13,151 nucleotides of DNA from Lysobacterales bacterium (GTDB lineage Bacteria; Pseudomonadota; Gammaproteobacteria; Xanthomonadales; S139-57), in the NCBI GenBank assembly GCA_026993285.1, contig JALWTZ010000363.1, positions 1-13,151 on the forward strand. Reading direction: 5' to 3'. This document shows positions 5,523-13,151 of this stretch, one piece after another (within the stretch, counting starts at the first letter, position 1; each line of letters opens with the position of its first letter). Position numbers and translations under genes: made by a program. The notes under the pieces were generated by a model. It ran no database searches and had not been told where the DNA came from. It saw nothing but the letters and a program-made list of their open reading frames with translations.

Positions 5523-6617
5523 CTACCGGTGCAGGAAAGGCTTGTCTCCCGCAACAGCCATGATCATGCCGAAAGCGGTCAAAAGCGTGACCATGGAAGT
5601 ACCGCCGTAGGAAATCAGCGGCAGAGGCACACCCACTACCGGCAACAGGCCGGAAACCATGCCCACATTGACCAGTACATAGGTAAAGAAGGTCAGTGTC
5701 AGGCTGCCGGCCAGCAGCCGGTTGAAGGGGGTGCTGGCTTCCATGGCGATCATCATGCCGCGATAAATCAGCACCGCGTAGAGGAACAACAACAGGCTCA
5801 CGCCCAGCAGGCCGAACTCCTCGGCGATGACTGCGAGAATGAAATCCGTATGCCGTTCCGGAAGAAACTCCAGCTGGCTTTGTGTACCCTGCCCCCAGCC
5901 CTTGCCCAGCAGCCCGCCGGAGCCGATGGCGATTTTCGATTGAATGATGTTCCAGCCACGCCCCAACGGGTCGGATTCCGGGTTGAGGAAAGTCAGCACG
6001 CGGTCGCGCTGGTAGTCATGCATGATAAAGCGCCAGACAACCGGCATGGCCGCCAGGGCCAGCGCCAGGCTGGTAAAGATCACTCGCCGGCGCAAACCGG
6101 CCAGGTAAAGTACATACAAGCCGCTGGCCACCACCAGGATGGCCGTACCCAGATCCGGCTGCTTGATGATGAGTACGGCAGCCAGCCCCATCCAGGCCAG
6201 TGCCTGCAACAAATCCCGCCAGGCCAGTGGTGGTGGTCGTTGGGCCAGTGCCCGTGCCAGCATCAGCGGCAGCGCCAGTTTCATCAGTTCCGAGGGCTGG
6301 AAACGAAAAAAACCCAGATCCAGCCAGCGATTGGCCCCCTTGCTCACCGTACCCATCAGCAGAACGGCCAGCAACAGTGCCACGCTGATGGCAAACAGCC
6401 AGGGTGCCCAGTTGTAGAGATGAATCGGGCGCAACTGGCTCAGCACCAGCATGGCCGTCAGACCCACGACCATGCGTACCGCCTGTTTCAGTACCACCTC
6501 CATATTGTGGCCGGAAGCACTGTAGAGCACCGCCAGGCCGAAACCGAACAGGGCAAGCAGGGTGGCCAGCAGCAGCCAATCCGGGCGGTGCCAGCGAAAC
6601 AGGGCGAGGGGGCTCAT
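5523..6617 (-). CDS. rodA: RodA, SEDS peptidoglycan glycosyltransferase
   Basis: RodA polymerises lipid II into glycan strands during cell elongation, working in the inner membrane as a pair with PBP2. The 364-residue protein (E. coli RodA: 370) is strongly hydrophobic with about ten membrane helices. SEDS motifs visible are SKGANRWLDLG (92-102), FQPSELMKLALPL (106-118), QPDLGTA (153-159), LPERHTDFILAVIAEE (252-267) with Asp258 as the likely catalytic residue, and GLLPVVGVPLPLISYGGTS (323-341) near the C-terminus. The ATG at 6617 overlaps the mrdA stop by 4 bases (ATGA), so PBP2 and RodA are probably made by coupled translation, matching their one-to-one complex. Last gene of the mreB-rodA run. 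The cell-division paralogue FtsW is the only real alternative; the mrdA partner makes RodA the better call. Confidence 0.97.
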   Translation of the reverse strand: MSPLALFRWHRPDWLLLATLLALFGFGLAVLYSASGHNMEVVLKQAVRMVVGLTAMLVLSQLRPIHLYNWAPWLFAISVALLLAVLLMGTVSKGANRWLDLGFFRFQPSELMKLALPLMLARALAQRPPPLAWRDLLQALAWMGLAAVLIIKQPDLGTAILVVASGLYVLYLAGLRRRVIFTSLALALAAMPVVWRFIMHDYQRDRVLTFLNPESDPLGRGWNIIQSKIAIGSGGLLGKGWGQGTQSQLEFLPERHTDFILAVIAEEFGLLGVSLLLFLYAVLIYRGMMIAMEASTPFNRLLAGSLTLTFFTYVLVNVGMVSGLLPVVGVPLPLISYGGTSMVTLLTAFGMIMAVAGDKPFLHR

Positions 6618-8458
6618 GGTTGCCGCTCCAGCCAGTAGCGAATGACATCCCGTGCGACCGGCGCGGCCACCCGGCTGCCTCCGCCGCCATGCTCCACGAC
6701 CACGGCCACCGCAATCTGAGGTTGTTCCACCGGTGCATAGGCAATGAACAGGGCATGGTGCTTGAGGTGTTCGGCCAGGCCTTCCACCTTGCGCTCCTCA
6801 TCCGTCGCATCTTCCTTGTGGCCAAAAACCTGCGCTGTTCCGGTTTTTCCCGCCATGGAAAAGGGTAGTCCGTGGCCGATACTGCGGGCTGAACCACGGG
6901 CGCCGTGTACCACGGCCACCATGCCCTTTTGTACCTGTTCCCAGGCCGCTTCCGGTATGCGCTCCAGTCGACCGGGCTTCGGCCATGCTTCCGTACCCTT
7001 TTTCAGGTGGGGGCGGGGCAGGTCCTTGCGGCTGGCCAGCTTGTTGACCGCCCAGGCCAGCTGCATGGGCGTGACCACAAACGGGCCCTGGCCAATGCCC
7101 ACGATCACCGTCTCTCCATCAAACCAGGCACTGTTGTGTACGGCGCGTTTCCAGGCCCGCGAAGGCAGCAGGCCCGGTTTTTCCCTGGGCATGTCGATGC
7201 CGGTGACCTGCCCGAAACCAAAGGGAGCCAGCCAGTCATGAATGCGATCGATACCCATGCGCAAGGCGAGGTTGTAGAAAAAGCCGTTGACCGACTGGGC
7301 CAGCGCCTGCACCAGATCCACCCGGCCATGGCCACCCTTTTTCCAGTCGCGATAGATGCGCTTGCGACCGGGAATCTGGAAAGTGCCGTCGGAGTACCAG
7401 GTCTCATCCGCCGACAGCACGCCGCTGGCCAGCCCGGCCAGTGCCATGAAGGGCTTGATGGTGGAACCCGGCTCATAGCCACCCAGCAGGGCACGATTGA
7501 ACAAGGGCCGCCCCGGTTGATTCAACAGCGCCTGATAATCCCGATGGAGAATACCGGTAACAAACGGGTTGGGGTCAAAACTGGGCTTGCTCACCAGTGC
7601 CAGCACCTCGCCACTTTCGGGTTTCATCGCCACCACCGCGCCACGGTGTTGGCCCAGCGCCTCGTAGGCAGCCTGCTGCAGCCCGGCATCCAGTGTCAGA
7701 TGCAGATCCTTGCCCGGTTTGGGCAGTTCCCGGCGCAATACCCGCAACACCCGCCCCTGGGCATTGGTTTCCACCTCCTCGAAACCCGGTTCTCCATGCA
7801 AGGCATCTTCATAGTAGGCTTCCAGCCCTGTCTTTCCCACCAGGTTGGTGCCGCGATAGCGTTTCTCGTCCAGCCGGGCCAGCTCCCTTTCGGAAATGTG
7901 ACCCACATAACCCAGTACATGGGCCATGGTTTCACCCATTGGATAATCCCGGCTCAGATAGGGAACGGCTTCCACGCCGGGAAAGCGATAGCGGTTGACG
8001 GCGAACCGGGCCAGATCTTCTTCGCTCAGGCGCAGTTTTACGGGGATGGGTTGAAAGCTGCGGCGCAGTCGGCGCAGGCGCTGCACGCGGTTGCGATCCG
8101 TCTCGCTCAAGGGGATGACTTCTGCCAGCGCGTCCAGCAAGTTGTCCAGATGACCTACCTGTTCCGGAATCACCTCCAGCCGATAGGCCGGCACATTGCG
8201 CGCCAGCAGTACGCCATTGCGGTCAAAGATCAGGCCCCGGTTGGGTGCGATGGGGCGTATCCGAACCCGGTTGGCCTCCGACTGGCTGGAATAACGGGAA
8301 TACTGCACCACTTGCAGATAATAGAACCGGGCAAACAAACCCGCGAATATCAGGCTGACACCCAGCAGGGCCACCCAGGCCCGGCGGCGAAAATAGCGCC
8401 CGGAAAGCTGGTTTTGCCCCAGCCGTTTGCGCCGGCCGGTATCAAAACGGGCCTGCAT
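6614..8458 (-). CDS. mrdA: PBP2, peptidoglycan D,D-transpeptidase of cell elongation
   Basis: A class B penicillin-binding protein that cross-links new peptidoglycan in the periplasm as partner of RodA. From ATG 8458 it is 614 residues: a basic cytoplasmic tail, one membrane anchor (about 27-47), a pedestal domain containing RGLIFDRNGVLLARN (74-88), then the transpeptidase domain. The catalytic motifs are complete: STIK with Ser332 and Lys335, SVN at 389-391, and KTGT at 538-541. A GxxNLVGKTGLEAYYE-type segment around 203-217 is typical of PBP2. The chosen ATG lies one base after the mreD stop; a GTG at 8470 would add four residues and overlap mreD. No strong ribosome binding site is seen, consistent with coupled translation. 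The 3' end overlaps rodA by 4 bases. The protein is the target of mecillinam-type beta-lactams in E. coli. Confidence 0.97.
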   Translation of the reverse strand: MQARFDTGRRKRLGQNQLSGRYFRRRAWVALLGVSLIFAGLFARFYYLQVVQYSRYSSQSEANRVRIRPIAPNRGLIFDRNGVLLARNVPAYRLEVIPEQVGHLDNLLDALAEVIPLSETDRNRVQRLRRLRRSFQPIPVKLRLSEEDLARFAVNRYRFPGVEAVPYLSRDYPMGETMAHVLGYVGHISERELARLDEKRYRGTNLVGKTGLEAYYEDALHGEPGFEEVETNAQGRVLRVLRRELPKPGKDLHLTLDAGLQQAAYEALGQHRGAVVAMKPESGEVLALVSKPSFDPNPFVTGILHRDYQALLNQPGRPLFNRALLGGYEPGSTIKPFMALAGLASGVLSADETWYSDGTFQIPGRKRIYRDWKKGGHGRVDLVQALAQSVNGFFYNLALRMGIDRIHDWLAPFGFGQVTGIDMPREKPGLLPSRAWKRAVHNSAWFDGETVIVGIGQGPFVVTPMQLAWAVNKLASRKDLPRPHLKKGTEAWPKPGRLERIPEAAWEQVQKGMVAVVHGARGSARSIGHGLPFSMAGKTGTAQVFGHKEDATDEERKVEGLAEHLKHHALFIAYAPVEQPQIAVAVVVEHGGGGSRVAAPVARDVIRYWLERQP

Positions 8459-8459
8459 C

Positions 8460-8960
8460 TCAGTTTTCACTGCGTCGCAACCACATGTTCAGGCGATCCA
8501 GCAGCAGAAAGAGCCAGGGCCAAAGCATAGCCGAACTGGCAGCAGTCCACAGGCCATCCTGCCATTGTGCCGGATAGCCCAGCCAGCGGTACAGGCCCCA
8601 TTGCAGCGCTTGTTGCAACAGCAGAATGCCGGAAAGGGCTGCGGTCTGTTGCCACATGGGGTAAAAGCGTACGCGCAGGCGGGTTTGCTGCAACAGGTAG
8701 ATGCCCACCACCAGCAACAGGGCATGCTGACCCAGTACCACGCCCCGGCCCAGATCCAGCAACAGGCCAAAAAGCACACCCCGGAACATGGAGACACACC
8801 GGGAGCGTTCCATGATCCAGTAGGCCATCACCAGCATCAGCCACTGGGGCCAGAGCCTGGCGGCCAGCCCATCCAGTGGATGCCAGAATTCCAGCATGAG
8901 CGCAGTCAGCAACGATGCCCACATCAGCCCCTGATGGTGCCTTTTCAGCGGGGTGTTCAT
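8460..8960 (-). CDS. mreD: MreD, rod-shape-determining membrane protein
   Basis: MreD is an integral inner-membrane component of the elongasome that works with MreC and PBP2/RodA. The 166-residue protein (E. coli: 162) is hydrophobic with about five membrane segments. It carries the family signature FGLLLDLGRGVVLGQHALLL (64-83) in the middle and AYWIMERSR (46-54) before it. The ATG at 8960 overlaps the mreC stop by 4 bases (ATGA). An in-frame ATG at 8978 would add six residues inside mreC and is less likely. The stop lies one base before the mrdA ATG. Confidence 0.95.
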   Translation of the reverse strand: MNTPLKRHHQGLMWASLLTALMLEFWHPLDGLAARLWPQWLMLVMAYWIMERSRCVSMFRGVLFGLLLDLGRGVVLGQHALLLVVGIYLLQQTRLRVRFYPMWQQTAALSGILLLQQALQWGLYRWLGYPAQWQDGLWTAASSAMLWPWLFLLLDRLNMWLRRSEN

Positions 8961-9805
8961 GACGGTTCCGGGCCCCATGACAAGGCCAGAAACTGCAGCC
9001 GGTCCAGTTCCGCCAGCGGCCGGACCCGCACATGGGCAAAGCGCTCGCCGGGCACGCGCTGTACATGGGTGACCACCGCCACGGGATAATGCGGCGGAAA
9101 CCGCCCGCCGATACCGGAAGTCTCCAGCATGTCGCCGACCTGTATATCCGCACTCAGGGGCAGGTTCATGGCTTCCAGCTCATCCGCCCGGCCCCGGCCC
9201 ACCACGATGCTGCGCACCCCGGTTCGGCGCAACTGCACCGGCAGGGCATGGTCGGGATCGGAAATCAGCATCACCCAGGCATGGTGAGGCAACACGGTGA
9301 TGACCTGCCCGGCCACACCCTGGCTGTCCAGTGCGGCCATGCCGGTTTCCACGCCTTCGGCCTTCCCGCGGTTGATCAACACGCGGGTACCAAAGGGATG
9401 GCTGTTGAGCGCAACCACCCGGGCTACCTGCAATTGCCCGCTGGCCCGCACCATTGGCTGCAACAGGGCCTGGATTTGCTGCTGGTCATTGAGCAGGGCC
9501 TGCCACTGGCGCAACTGCACCCGCAGACGCACATTGTCGCGCTCCAGCTGTTGCTTGCGGGCCACCAGGCTCTGCTGTTCCACCAGCCAGGTAGCCAGTT
9601 GTCGACCTGCCTGATCGGGCAGTTCCAGCAAGGAGAAGACCGGGTCGAGCACCCGGCCTGTGAGCGCTCGCCCCTGCAACAGCCAGTGGTGCCGGTGATC
9701 CAGCACCATCAACGCGACAAGCAATAGCACCCAGACGGTCAGCCGCAGGCTGCCGGGTACTTGATCCATGAACAGCGGGTTGTGATCTGTGCCCCGGCCG
9801 GCCAC
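8957..9805 (-). CDS. mreC: MreC, rod-shape-determining protein
   Basis: MreC is a bitopic periplasmic scaffold that links the MreB cytoskeleton to PBP2 and stimulates PBP2-RodA. The 282-residue product has a short N-terminus with Pro-Leu-Phe (10-12), one membrane helix (about 20-36) ending in VLDHR, a coiled-coil stretch rich in Gln, Arg and Leu (about 70-118), and a C-terminal beta domain. That domain carries NRGKAEGVETGM (145-156), GVAGQVI (163-169) and SGIGGRFPPHYPVA (230-243). I start at GTG 9805, six bases after the mreB stop, because the Pro-Leu-Phe element conserved near the start of gammaproteobacterial MreC would be lost with the internal ATG at 9769. No clear ribosome binding site precedes the GTG, so coupling to mreB is likely. 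Confidence 0.94.
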   Translation of the reverse strand: MAGRGTDHNPLFMDQVPGSLRLTVWVLLLVALMVLDHRHHWLLQGRALTGRVLDPVFSLLELPDQAGRQLATWLVEQQSLVARKQQLERDNVRLRVQLRQWQALLNDQQQIQALLQPMVRASGQLQVARVVALNSHPFGTRVLINRGKAEGVETGMAALDSQGVAGQVITVLPHHAWVMLISDPDHALPVQLRRTGVRSIVVGRGRADELEAMNLPLSADIQVGDMLETSGIGGRFPPHYPVAVVTHVQRVPGERFAHVRVRPLAELDRLQFLALSWGPEPS

Positions 9806-9811
9806 GGCGGG

Positions 9812-10858
9812 TCAGTCGCTGGAGAGGAAATCGCGCCCGTGCTCGTCCATCAGTTCCAGGGCAATGCCTCCGCCACGGGCGACGCAGGTCAGCGGATCAT
9901 CCGCCACCAGTACAGGGAGGCCGGTTTCCTCGCTGAGCAGCCGGTCCAGATCCCGCAACAGGGCACCACCACCGGTGAGCACGATGCCACGATCGGCCAC
10001 ATCGGCGCACAGCTCCGGCGGAGTCTGTTCCAGTGCCACCCGTACGGCGCCCACGATGCCGGCCAGGGATTCGTGCAGGGCCTCCAGCACTTCGTTGGAA
10101 TTGATGGTAAACACCTTGGGCAGGCCTTCGGCCAGGTTGCGACCGGAATATTCCCCCTCACGCACTTCGCTGGAGGGGTAGGCGCAGCCGATTTCCACCT
10201 TGATGCGCTCCGCCGTGGTTTCTCCAATCAGGGTGCCATAGTTGCGGCGAACATAGTTGACGATGGCCTCGTCGAACTTGTCCCCGCCGATGCGCACCGA
10301 TGCGGAATAGACAATACCGTTGAGCGAGAGCACCGCCACCTCGGAGGTGCCACCACCGATATCCAGCACCATGGAACCCCGCGCCTCATGAATGGGGATG
10401 CCGGCACCGATGGCTGCCGCCATGGGTTCCTCGATGAGATAGACATCCCGCGCACCGGCCCGCTCGGCCGATTCCTTGATGGCCCGCCGCTCCACCTGGG
10501 TGGAACCGCAGGGCACGCAGATCAGCACCCGCGGGCTGGGCTGCAGCAAACGCGCCTTGTGCACTTTCTTGATGAAGTACTGCAGCATTTCCTCGGTCAT
10601 GTCGAAGTCGGCAATGACGCCATCTTTCAGCGGGCGGATGGTGACAATCTTGTTGGGCGTGCGCCCGAGCATCATCTTGGCGTTCATGCCCACGGCAGCC
10701 ACGGATTGCGGCCCGCCCGGGCCCCGATCCTGATAAATGGCCACCACCGAAGGTTCGTTGAGCACGATCCCCTGGCCGCGGACAAAAATCAGCGTGTTGG
10801 CGGTACCCAGATCAATGGACAGGTCGTTGGAAAACAGACCCCGAAGTCGTTTGAACAT
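9812..10858 (-). CDS. mreB: MreB, actin-like rod-shape cytoskeletal protein
   Basis: MreB forms membrane-bound antiparallel filaments that orient the cell-wall elongation machinery. The 348-residue protein (E. coli: 347) has the complete actin fold signatures: phosphate-1 SIDLGTANT (14-22), PRVLICVPCGSTQVERRAI (109-127), EEPMAAAIGAG (143-153) with the catalytic Glu region, phosphate-2 VLDIGGGTSEVAV (164-176), and adenosine motif VLTGGGALLRDLD (293-305). The amphipathic N-terminus MFKRLRGLFSND is the membrane-binding element seen in gammaproteobacteria. ATG 10858 is preceded by GAAGGA about 9 bases upstream; longer in-frame starts enter the hairpin leader and are not family-like. First gene of the mreB-mreC-mreD-mrdA-rodA run. 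Confidence 0.98.
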   Translation of the reverse strand: MFKRLRGLFSNDLSIDLGTANTLIFVRGQGIVLNEPSVVAIYQDRGPGGPQSVAAVGMNAKMMLGRTPNKIVTIRPLKDGVIADFDMTEEMLQYFIKKVHKARLLQPSPRVLICVPCGSTQVERRAIKESAERAGARDVYLIEEPMAAAIGAGIPIHEARGSMVLDIGGGTSEVAVLSLNGIVYSASVRIGGDKFDEAIVNYVRRNYGTLIGETTAERIKVEIGCAYPSSEVREGEYSGRNLAEGLPKVFTINSNEVLEALHESLAGIVGAVRVALEQTPPELCADVADRGIVLTGGGALLRDLDRLLSEETGLPVLVADDPLTCVARGGGIALELMDEHGRDFLSSD

Positions 10859-10874
10859 GCATGCAATCCTTCTC

Positions 10875-10923
10875 GCCCGCTTGAGACGGGCTGACCGATA
10901 GGCGACCGGCGGGCTGGCCCGCC
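10875..10923 (-). promoter_or_regulatory. two GC-rich hairpins in the mreB mRNA leader
   Basis: Between the predicted mreB transcription start and its ribosome binding site lie two inverted repeats. The upstream one is GGCGGGC-TG-GCCCGCC (10908-10923, plus-strand reading) with 7-bp arms. The downstream one is GCCCG-N7-CGGGC (10875-10891) with 5-bp arms, ending just before the GAAGGA ribosome binding site at about 10866-10871. Neither is followed by a T-run, so termination is unlikely; RNA stability or translational control is possible but is only inferred. Confidence 0.5.
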
Positions 10924-10938
10924 TCAAAACAGGGCGTC

Positions 10939-10967
10939 AATGTAGCAGGCAGGCGAGGGCAAGGCAA
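10939..10967 (-). promoter_or_regulatory. sigma70 promoter of the mreB operon
   Basis: Minus-strand TTGCCT (10967-10962, 4 of 6 to TTGACA), 17-base spacer, TACATT (10944-10939, 4 of 6 to TATAAT), with an extended -10 TG one base upstream of the -10. Predicted start near 10932 leaves a leader of about 74 bases containing the two hairpins. It is the best candidate in the 218-base gap between mreB and the glycosyltransferase gene; I see no gene in that gap. Confidence 0.55.
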
Positions 10968-11041
10968 GGAAAGCCGCCTCGTTTTGGCTGAATAAACAAG
11001 GATTTAACAAGCCAGTGCCAAAGCCCACCCTGCCGGTTGAA

Positions 11042-11067
11042 GAAAAAGGCCACGAAAGCGGCTTTTC
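11042..11067 (-). terminator. intrinsic terminator of the TPR-glycosyltransferase gene
   Basis: Starting 9 bases beyond the stop, minus-strand GAAAAGCCGC, loop TTTC, GTGGCCTTTTTC forms a stem of five GC-type pairs (one G-U) plus four A-T pairs with a single-base bulge, and runs into five T residues. This should insulate the mreB promoter from upstream transcription. The opposite strand could also form a weaker version. Confidence 0.7.
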
Positions 11068-11076
11068 CGCATCGGC

Positions 11077-13044
11077 TCAGGCCTTGCCGGCCAGGCATTG
11101 TTGCAGTACCGCAGCCAGGGCATCCAGCGGTGCTTCATCCTGAAACAGCCGGGGCTGATTGCGCAGCAGGGTCTGGCGCACAGCTTCCCGCTGTTCGGCT
11201 TGTTGCAGCAGGTCCACCGCCTTTTGCACATAATCTTCCTGGTTTTTGGCGATCCATTCTTCCAGCCCCAGCCGCCGCAGCATGAAGGCGGTTTGCCGCC
11301 CGCGCATGTACGCACCCGGCAGAGTCACCATGGGCAGGCCGGCACTGATGGCATCCAGGGCGGTATTGCCCGCGGAAAAATGCAGGCTGTCGAGCATCAG
11401 GTCGCACAGGCCGTTCAACGCCAGATAATGCCCACGGGGCAGGTTGCGGAAAACCCGGATGCGGGCTGCGGGAATCTTCTGGTACAGTCGCTCCAGGAAC
11501 AGAGGGGTTGTCAGCGGTGCCGGATCTTCAAACAGCACGAACTGCGCCTCCGGTACCTGCTCGGCCACCTGTGCCCACAAGGCATCACAATCCGGATGGA
11601 TCTTGAACAGGGCATGGGGCAACAGCACCAGCGGCACCCCTTCCGGCAAATGGAAATCGGCCCGGGTCAGACCGCTGATGGCTTCCGCCGGAGTGTAGGC
11701 CGTGCCCAGCCCGGGCAACAGAAGCAGCGGTTCGCTGTAATGGGCCTGGGCGTCTTCCGGTTCCATTTCCGCGCAGCTGATAAAACCGTCCAGCTCCAGG
11801 CCCGTGGTTTCCGGGTGGCCCCAGGCCACCAACTGTACAGGCGCCCATCTTCGGGCGGCCAGCGGAAACAGGCGCGCATCCATGCCCAGCTCCGGAAAGA
11901 GCAACAGATCCGGCTGTGCGGATTCCATATGTTGTTGCAGGGCTGCAATATCCGGCACCACAAAACCGGAAGATGCCTGGCCGAACAGGCTGTCGGTAAA
12001 GGCATCCTGCTGTGGCCCCAGTTGCAATAACTGTACCTCGAAACCCCGCTGAACCAGCCCATCCACCCAGCTGGAAAAATAATGGCCCACGGTACAGTCA
12101 CGGAAAAAACTGGACACCATCAGCACCCGGGGCCGTTCCCGTACCGGTGGTGTCGCAAGCGGTGTCGACGGCAAGGCCGCCAACGCCTGCTGCAACTGTT
12201 TGCCATAAGCCCGGTAAGCCGGCAGGTGATCCACCCCCTGATAGGCCCGGAAGAAATGGCTCCAGGCCAGGTCGGTCCAGTCCTTCACGCGCGGCTTCTG
12301 CCCGGCCAGCCAGGCCAGCCCGTCAGCAAGGCTTTCCGCCTCTTTGTGCAGATGGGCGTGATCCCGATAGACCACATCATGACTGAAGGCGGCCTGACAG
12401 GCCTGGGCGAAACTGCCCCCTTCGACTTCAAACAGGGCGCGCAGCCGTTGCCGCCCTTCGGCGGCCTGACCGGCCTGCAGCTGCAGCAGGGCCAGTTGCC
12501 GACTTTGCCCGGTTTCCAGTGGCAGTTTGGCCAACTGTGCCAGACACTGACGCAAGGACTGCAGGCGACCTTCGGCGGCATCCAGCCGGGCCAGTTCCAG
12601 GCAGGCATCGGCATAATCGGGCTTGAGCTGCACGCAGGTGGCAAACAACTGGCGAGCGATGGCCGGCTGGTGCTGCTTCACCGCCAGCAGGCCGTAATTG
12701 AAACCGGCATCCACATTCTGCGGCCAGATCTGCACCGCCTGGCGAAAGGCCTTTTCCGCCGCCTTGTCCTGCCCGTCCTGCAGACACTGGCGGGCATGGT
12801 TGTTCCAGCATTGACTGAGATTCTGCCGCAGGGCCTGGTTCATGGGCTGCTGTTCCAGCAGGGGTTGCAGGTAGCCACAGGCCGGCTCCCAGGCCTTTAT
12901 CCGGATACAGGCATTGGCGGCCAGCAGCAACACCACTGGCTGTTCGGGTTGTTCTTGCAACAACTGGCGGCATTCGGCCAGCACGGCCTCCGCCTCTCCG
13001 GCATCCAGCCGTTGCTGCAGTGCTTGCAGATTCGGGGTATTCAA
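11077..13044 (-). CDS. TPR protein with OGT/SPINDLY-like (GT41-type) glycosyltransferase domain
   Basis: A 655-residue protein. Residues about 1-290 are helical with degenerate tetratricopeptide-type repeats (for example AEKAFRQAVQIWPQNVDAGF, 96-115, and ARQLFATCVQLKPDYADACL, 130-149). The rest resembles the catalytic region of O-GlcNAc transferases: RVLMVSSFFRDCTVGHYF (306-323), APVQLVAWGHPETTG (401-415), VLLPHALFKIHP (473-484) with Lys481 where human OGT has UDP-binding Lys842, and LDSLHFSAGNTALDAISAGL (551-570) followed by PMVTLPG. It probably transfers a sugar from a nucleotide donor to protein in the cytoplasm; the substrate is unknown, with flagellin or a surface adhesin as possibilities. 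No signal peptide. The only start in this frame is TTG 13044, since an in-frame stop lies at 13059-13057; a weak GAGA precedes it. It ends at a terminator before the mreB promoter. Confidence 0.85.
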   Translation of the reverse strand: MNTPNLQALQQRLDAGEAEAVLAECRQLLQEQPEQPVVLLLAANACIRIKAWEPACGYLQPLLEQQPMNQALRQNLSQCWNNHARQCLQDGQDKAAEKAFRQAVQIWPQNVDAGFNYGLLAVKQHQPAIARQLFATCVQLKPDYADACLELARLDAAEGRLQSLRQCLAQLAKLPLETGQSRQLALLQLQAGQAAEGRQRLRALFEVEGGSFAQACQAAFSHDVVYRDHAHLHKEAESLADGLAWLAGQKPRVKDWTDLAWSHFFRAYQGVDHLPAYRAYGKQLQQALAALPSTPLATPPVRERPRVLMVSSFFRDCTVGHYFSSWVDGLVQRGFEVQLLQLGPQQDAFTDSLFGQASSGFVVPDIAALQQHMESAQPDLLLFPELGMDARLFPLAARRWAPVQLVAWGHPETTGLELDGFISCAEMEPEDAQAHYSEPLLLLPGLGTAYTPAEAISGLTRADFHLPEGVPLVLLPHALFKIHPDCDALWAQVAEQVPEAQFVLFEDPAPLTTPLFLERLYQKIPAARIRVFRNLPRGHYLALNGLCDLMLDSLHFSAGNTALDAISAGLPMVTLPGAYMRGRQTAFMLRRLGLEEWIAKNQEDYVQKAVDLLQQAEQREAVRQTLLRNQPRLFQDEAPLDALAAVLQQCLAGKA

Positions 13045-13102
13045 GGTGAGTCTCGATCATCAGGTTTTCAGCCGGCCATGGTGCATGTTGTGCACGGGAA
13101 AT

Positions 13103-13151
13103 TCAACGGGCAGCCGCTTCAAGCCCGGCATTGGAATACGGCTTCACCTGT
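13103..13151 (-). CDS. possible C-terminal end of a gene entering from the right edge
   Basis: In one minus-strand frame the last 16 codons of the window read QVKPYSNAGLEAAAR and then TGA (13105-13103), 58 bases before the glycosyltransferase start. The other two frames are closed early. The stretch is too short to identify or to prove coding; it may simply be an open frame by chance. A small GTGCA-N5-TGCAC inverted repeat at 13081-13095 lies after the stop but has no T-run. Confidence 0.3.
   Translation of the reverse strand, partial: QVKPYSNAGLEAAAR

Noticed and set aside
4438..5610. A 390-codon plus-strand open frame opposite the diguanylate cyclase
   Set aside because: The minus-strand frame contains complete GGDEF-domain motifs; the plus frame has no family resemblance and is explained by codon bias.
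5406..6638. A 410-codon plus-strand open frame opposite rodA
   Set aside because: It is extremely Gln/His-rich, as expected for the complement of a membrane protein in GC-rich DNA. rodA on the other strand is unambiguous.
6905..8530. A 541-codon plus-strand open frame opposite mrdA
   Set aside because: It is the shadow of PBP2, whose three catalytic motifs are all present on the minus strand.
13081..13095. GTGCA-N5-TGCAC hairpin near the right edge as a terminator
   Set aside because: The arms are only five bases and there is no T-run on either strand.

Overview
The window is GC-rich chromosomal DNA, and almost all of it is recognisable core gene content. The best fit is a gammaproteobacterium. 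A biotin run in the order bioB-bioF-bioH, divergent from a comF/gntX-like gene and with an E. coli-type BioH, is a gammaproteobacterial arrangement. Having mreB-mreC-mreD-mrdA-rodA in one uninterrupted run is more familiar from beta-/alphaproteobacteria and some deep-branching gammaproteobacteria. I cannot name a genus. I see no insertion sequence, phage gene, CRISPR array, tRNA or rRNA, and no obviously foreign segment.

Region 1 (1-2963, minus strand) is the biotin operon: bioB, bioF and bioH overlap by 1-4 bases, and bioH runs off the left edge a few residues before its expected end. Upstream of bioB is a well-formed sigma70 promoter (TTGACA, 17 bp, GATACT). Its -35 box lies inside a perfect inverted repeat, TGTCAACC-N15-GGTTGACA, which has the architecture of a BirA operator. 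The other half-site covers the ribosome binding site and first start-codon base of the divergent comF-like gene.

Region 2 (2963-4380, plus strand) holds the comF-like phosphoribosyltransferase and a two-TM PepSY-family membrane protein. Region 3 (4492-5522, minus strand) is a diguanylate cyclase with intact GGDEF and I-site motifs. Its upstream region is the most interesting non-coding stretch here: a consensus sigma54 promoter (TGGCACG-N4-TTGCT) followed by a perfect 8-bp inverted repeat that would sit at the 5' end of the mRNA. This suggests c-di-GMP synthesis from this gene is under RpoN and an unknown enhancer-binding protein.

Region 4 (5523-10967, minus strand) is a complete rod-shape/elongasome operon: mreB, mreC, mreD, mrdA (PBP2) and rodA, each overlapping or within about 6 bases of the next. 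It has a plausible sigma70 promoter and a short leader with two GC-rich hairpins before mreB. Region 5 (11042-13151, minus strand) holds a 655-residue TPR protein with an OGT/SPINDLY-like (GT41-type) glycosyltransferase domain, ended by a likely intrinsic terminator, plus a few codons that may be the end of another gene at the right edge.

Nothing here looks like a wholly new system. The leads worth following are the sigma54-driven diguanylate cyclase with its structured leader, the BirA-type operator shared by two divergent genes, the mreB leader hairpins, and the target of the OGT-like glycosyltransferase.
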